Below are positions 6,229-8,573 of a DNA stretch of 8,573 nucleotides, in pieces. The position numbers and the translations under genes were made by a program. The notes under the pieces are model-generated. The model was given only the letters and a program-made list of their open reading frames with translations, had not been told where the DNA came from and did no database searches. Position 1 is the stretch's first letter. Every line of letters begins with the position of its first letter. This stretch comes from SAR324 cluster bacterium. GTDB taxonomy: Bacteria; SAR324; JACQKK01. The stretch covers positions 1 through 8,573 of the forward strand of contig JAPUJL010000013.1 in NCBI GenBank assembly GCA_027296185.1. Direction: 5' to 3'.

Positions 6229-7058
6229 CCGCCCGCACCACCGCGATCCTGGGCAAGGGCGGTGTGGGCAAGACCTTCTTCGCGAGCCATCTGACGATGG
6301 CCTTCAGCTACCTCGGGGTCAAAACCCTAGTAGTGGGCTGCGATCAGAAGCAGGATACCCTCCGCGCCCTCTCTGCGGAGACGCGGCCGCCGCTGATGGA
6401 TTGGCTGGACTCCACTGACTACGACTACGCCAGCATCGCACCGGAGCAGGTGACGGTGCCGATCGGCCCGTACGCCGACGCCATGGAATTGGGCGCCTCC
6501 CCGTTGCTGGTGGGGCACTACGCCGCCGTGCTGGACGAGGCGTTTCATTACTTCTCGAGCCACAATCTCCTCGACCGCTACGAGCAGGTGATCTTCGACG
6601 TCACGGACGAGCGGTGGGATTCCGTGCTGGCGCCGCTGTTCCGGCGGGTGGAGTCGGTGGTGGGGGTGACCGCCGAAACCCCGGAGTCGCTGTTCGTGCT
6701 GAACCGCCTGTTGCGCGCCGCGCAGATCGGCGGGTACGAGCTGGAATATCCACTGGTGCTGGTGGGGGTGGTCAACAACGCCTCCCGCGATCCCCTGGCC
6801 TTCGAGCGGTACGTGGAACGCACCCAGTGCTTCCCCTTGATGACGGTGCCCGACCTGCCCGAGTTGGCCGGGCTGAAGGCCTTCCACCGCACCCTGTTCG
6901 AATTGAAGTCGCTGCCCCAGCACCTGGAGCAGGTACTGGACGGATTCGTGAAGATCGCCGACATGCTGCGCGGCGAGCCCCTGAACATCTTTCCGGTCAG
7001 TTCGCTGGACGACGAGGAGGTGTGGAAGCTGGCCCCGGCCGTCAATCTGCCGAGCTAG
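6225..7058 (+). CDS. P-loop ATPase of the NifH/BchL/MinD superfamily, without cluster cysteines at the NifH positions
   Basis: The 277-residue protein starts with a deviant Walker A, GKGGVGKT (10-17, with signature K11 and K16), at the very N-terminus. VVGCDQKQDT at 36-45 then closely resembles the GCDPK-DST segment of nitrogenase iron protein and BchL/ChlL. Walker B is VIFDVTDE with D125. Residues 124-140, FDVTDERWDSVLAPLFR, line up without gaps with the NifH stretch that holds the second 4Fe-4S ligand, but D132 replaces that Cys. VGHYAA (96-101) falls where NifH has GVGCAGRG, so H98 replaces the first ligand. The protein should bind ATP and probably dimerise, but a NifH-type cluster is unlikely. 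It could be a MinD/ParA-like positioning ATPase or a chaperone-type ATPase. A Phe follows the Walker A Thr, where Thr or Ser is usual. The frame is open further upstream; ATG 6225 fits Walker A and the 4-bp overlap. Confidence 0.85.
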   Translation: MTARTTAILGKGGVGKTFFASHLTMAFSYLGVKTLVVGCDQKQDTLRALSAETRPPLMDWLDSTDYDYASIAPEQVTVPIGPYADAMELGASPLLVGHYAAVLDEAFHYFSSHNLLDRYEQVIFDVTDERWDSVLAPLFRRVESVVGVTAETPESLFVLNRLLRAAQIGGYELEYPLVLVGVVNNASRDPLAFERYVERTQCFPLMTVPDLPELAGLKAFHRTLFELKSLPQHLEQVLDGFVKIADMLRGEPLNIFPVSSLDDEEVWKLAPAVNLPS

Positions 7059-8073
7059 CCTCCTGACCCTCGCGCCAGAAGCGGTGGCGTTCCTTGGCCT
7101 TCCGATAGGCCTTCAGCCCCTCCTGATCCCGATCCTCCAGCCGCAGCCCCGTCACGATGGGGCGCTTGAAGCCCGCCTCGTCGTAGTTCAGCACGGTGAA
7201 GTAGCCGCTGTGAGAGGGCACGATCTCGCCGTCGGCGCGCTGGAGCGACACGGAGATTTCCACCTCGAGGGTATACCGGCGCACGTAGACTACGCGGGAT
7301 TTCACGTTCACCAGGTCGCGGCTGAAGATGGGCTGCTTGAAGAAGATGCGGTTCATGGCGAGGGTCACCATGTTCCGGTTGCGGGTGAAGTGCCGGGCGG
7401 TGTAGGTGGCCACCTGATCCATCCACAGCAGCAGGTCCCCGCCGAAGATGGTGCCCAGCGCATTGAGGTGGCGCGGGAGGAACTGGCGCCGCAACTCGAT
7501 CTCCGTTTCCGCCGGGGTGAGGAACTCCTGCTTGTCCCGGTTCAGCTCTTCCACGACGTCCGCCGCCCGCAAGGGGCCGGAGGCGTCGACGGCCTCCTGC
7601 ATGGCCCGCCATCGATCGGCGATCGCCTGGCGCCGGGATACCTCCTCCCGGATGCGCTCTTCTTCCGGCGTTTCGTAGAGCAACCCCGGAATGTTCGGGT
7701 TGGATTTGCCCACCTCGCTGATGGCGACCATGGTGATGAAGGAGCGCTGCACCGGCATGAACTCCCGGGCGGCGAGGTCCTTGCGGTACCCCTTCACCTC
7801 GATGGTCATGGAGGATTTACCCACCCGCACCAACTGGCCCTCCAGCCGGATCAGGTCCTGGTGGAGGATGGGATAGATCAGGTCGACGCGGTCGAAGGAG
7901 AGTGTGGCCACCCGGGAGCCGGAATGGGAGAACGCGATGCGGCCCGCGAGCACGTCCATCAGGTCCAGGATCGCCCCGGCCTGCATGCGCTGGCCGTGCA
8001 GCCCCTCCTGCCCCACGATCTCGGCGAGATACATCCGCGAGTCGCCGATGCGCTTCATGGGCCGCTCGGTCAT
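7042..8073 (-). CDS. Acyl-CoA thioesterase with two hotdog domains
   Basis: The 343-residue protein carries two hotdog folds in tandem. The first (about 20-130) has GAILDLMDVLAGR with D40 in the central helix. The second (about 190-315) has HLNALGTIFGGDLLLWMDQVA with N204, GG at 211-212 and D219, the typical N-G-GG-D pattern of acyl-CoA thioesterases. A charged helical linker lies at about 134-180. Such proteins hydrolyse fatty acyl-CoA to free acid and CoA in the cytoplasm; duplicated forms resemble the BFIT/ACOT group. No START domain follows. The frame continues upstream as far as 8529, but that part lies over the neighbouring gene. ATG at 8073 gives a 4-bp overlap with that gene; Met6 (8058) is an alternative. 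The 3' end overlaps the convergent ATPase gene by 17 bp. Confidence 0.88.
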   Translation of the reverse strand: MTERPMKRIGDSRMYLAEIVGQEGLHGQRMQAGAILDLMDVLAGRIAFSHSGSRVATLSFDRVDLIYPILHQDLIRLEGQLVRVGKSSMTIEVKGYRKDLAAREFMPVQRSFITMVAISEVGKSNPNIPGLLYETPEEERIREEVSRRQAIADRWRAMQEAVDASGPLRAADVVEELNRDKQEFLTPAETEIELRRQFLPRHLNALGTIFGGDLLLWMDQVATYTARHFTRNRNMVTLAMNRIFFKQPIFSRDLVNVKSRVVYVRRYTLEVEISVSLQRADGEIVPSHSGYFTVLNYDEAGFKRPIVTGLRLEDRDQEGLKAYRKAKERHRFWREGQEASSAD

Positions 8074-8573
8074 GCGAGCGTTCCGCGCAGGACCGTCACC
8101 GCCTGCCCGCCGAGCAGCACCCGCTCCCCCGCAAGGGTCACGCGCACCACGCCGCCCCGGGCGGAGGCCTGGAAGCCCACCAGTTCGGTCTTGTTCAGCT
8201 TGCCGCCCCAGTAGGGTGCGAGGGCGCAGTGGGCCGAGCCGGTAACCGGGTCTTCCGGAACGCCCGCCGCGGGTGCGAAGAAGCGGGAGACGAAATCGAA
8301 TCCTTCCGACTGGGCCGGAGCCGTGACGATGACTCCCCGCGTCTCGACGCGGGCCAGGGCGGCCATGTCCGGGTTGAGCGACCGCAAGGCCGACTCGTCG
8401 GCGACCTCGGCCAGAAAATCCATGCGGTTGCGGCCCACGAACCGCAGCGGGACGCCCAGCGCCTCCGCCAATCCCGCCGGTTCGGAGCACGGCTCCACGG
8501 GCTCGGAGGGAAAGTCCAGCTCGATCCAATCCCCCCGGCGCCGCGCGCGCAGCTCCCCGCTGCGGGTGAAGAA
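8070..8573 (-). CDS. PhzF-family isomerase/epimerase-like protein (partial, N-terminus outside the window)
   Basis: The last 167 codons are present, from 8573 down to the TGA at 8072-8070. The sequence opens FFTRSGELRARRRGDWIELDFP, the PhzF-fold segment FxTRSGxL followed by an IxLDFP strand. It later has FVSRFFAPAAGVPEDPVTGSAHCAL, with the family hallmark EDPVTGSAH at 8255-8229. In PhzF of the phenazine pathway the Asp and Ser of this motif help to bind the substrate; the catalytic Glu near the N-terminus is outside the window. Most family members outside phenazine clusters have unknown substrates, and no phenazine genes are seen here. The stop overlaps the thioesterase start by 4 bp, so the two form a - strand operon. 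Family call firm; substrate unknown. Confidence 0.9.
   Translation of the reverse strand, partial: FFTRSGELRARRRGDWIELDFPSEPVEPCSEPAGLAEALGVPLRFVGRNRMDFLAEVADESALRSLNPDMAALARVETRGVIVTAPAQSEGFDFVSRFFAPAAGVPEDPVTGSAHCALAPYWGGKLNKTELVGFQASARGGVVRVTLAGERVLLGGQAVTVLRGTLA

Noticed and set aside
6225..7058. Nitrogenase or dark-operative protochlorophyllide reductase iron protein (nifH, bchL)
   Set aside because: The ligand cysteines are absent at the aligned positions and no nif or bch partner genes are nearby, so the specific enzyme name is not justified.
8074..8529. N-terminal extension of the thioesterase frame by 152 codons
   Set aside because: It lies over the PhzF-family coding region in another frame, is Gly/Arg-rich and has no motif. 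The ATG at 8073 with a 4-bp overlap is a far better start.

Overview
The window is gene-dense, high-GC bacterial DNA (about two thirds G+C by eye). An AxA-type signal peptide, 4-bp ATGA gene overlaps and the overall gene set point to a Gram-negative, proteobacterium-like organism. The RNase III looks more like deltaproteobacterial or related enzymes than the E. coli type, but the phylum cannot be fixed by eye. There are no insertion sequences, tRNA or rRNA genes, CRISPR arrays or prophage genes, and composition looks even throughout.

Layout. (1) 1-87 is the end of a + strand gene finishing in an S1 RNA-binding domain, probably polynucleotide phosphorylase. (2) 88-516 is a leader region without a convincing gene, apart from a possible 12-codon leader peptide (478-516) whose stop touches the next start codon. 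(3) 517-7058 is a run of seven + strand genes with gaps of 48 bp or less, probably one operon. They are a soluble receiver-histidine kinase, RNase III (rnc), an RsuA/RluB-type pseudouridine synthase, a FapA/DUF342 protein, a pentapeptide-repeat protein, a secreted four-cysteine protein of unknown function, and a P-loop ATPase resembling the iron protein of nitrogenase (NifH/BchL/ChlL). Three of the six junctions are 4-bp overlaps. (4) 7042-8573 is a convergent - strand pair: a double-hotdog acyl-CoA thioesterase and, upstream of it and cut by the window end, a PhzF-family protein. The two transcription units overlap tail to tail by 17 bp.

How the genes may work together. The first part of the operon is RNA processing and modification plus a phosphorelay protein. 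The second part (3214-7058) is the least explained: a beta-helix FapA protein, a pentapeptide solenoid, an exported cysteine protein and an ATPase, all tightly coupled and with no flagellar genes nearby. The ATPase keeps the NifH-type Walker A, GCD-x-K and Walker B regions. However, the two positions that I align by eye to the 4Fe-4S ligands of NifH hold His98 and Asp132. This block is the best candidate for an undescribed system in the window; the shared function is inference from gene order.
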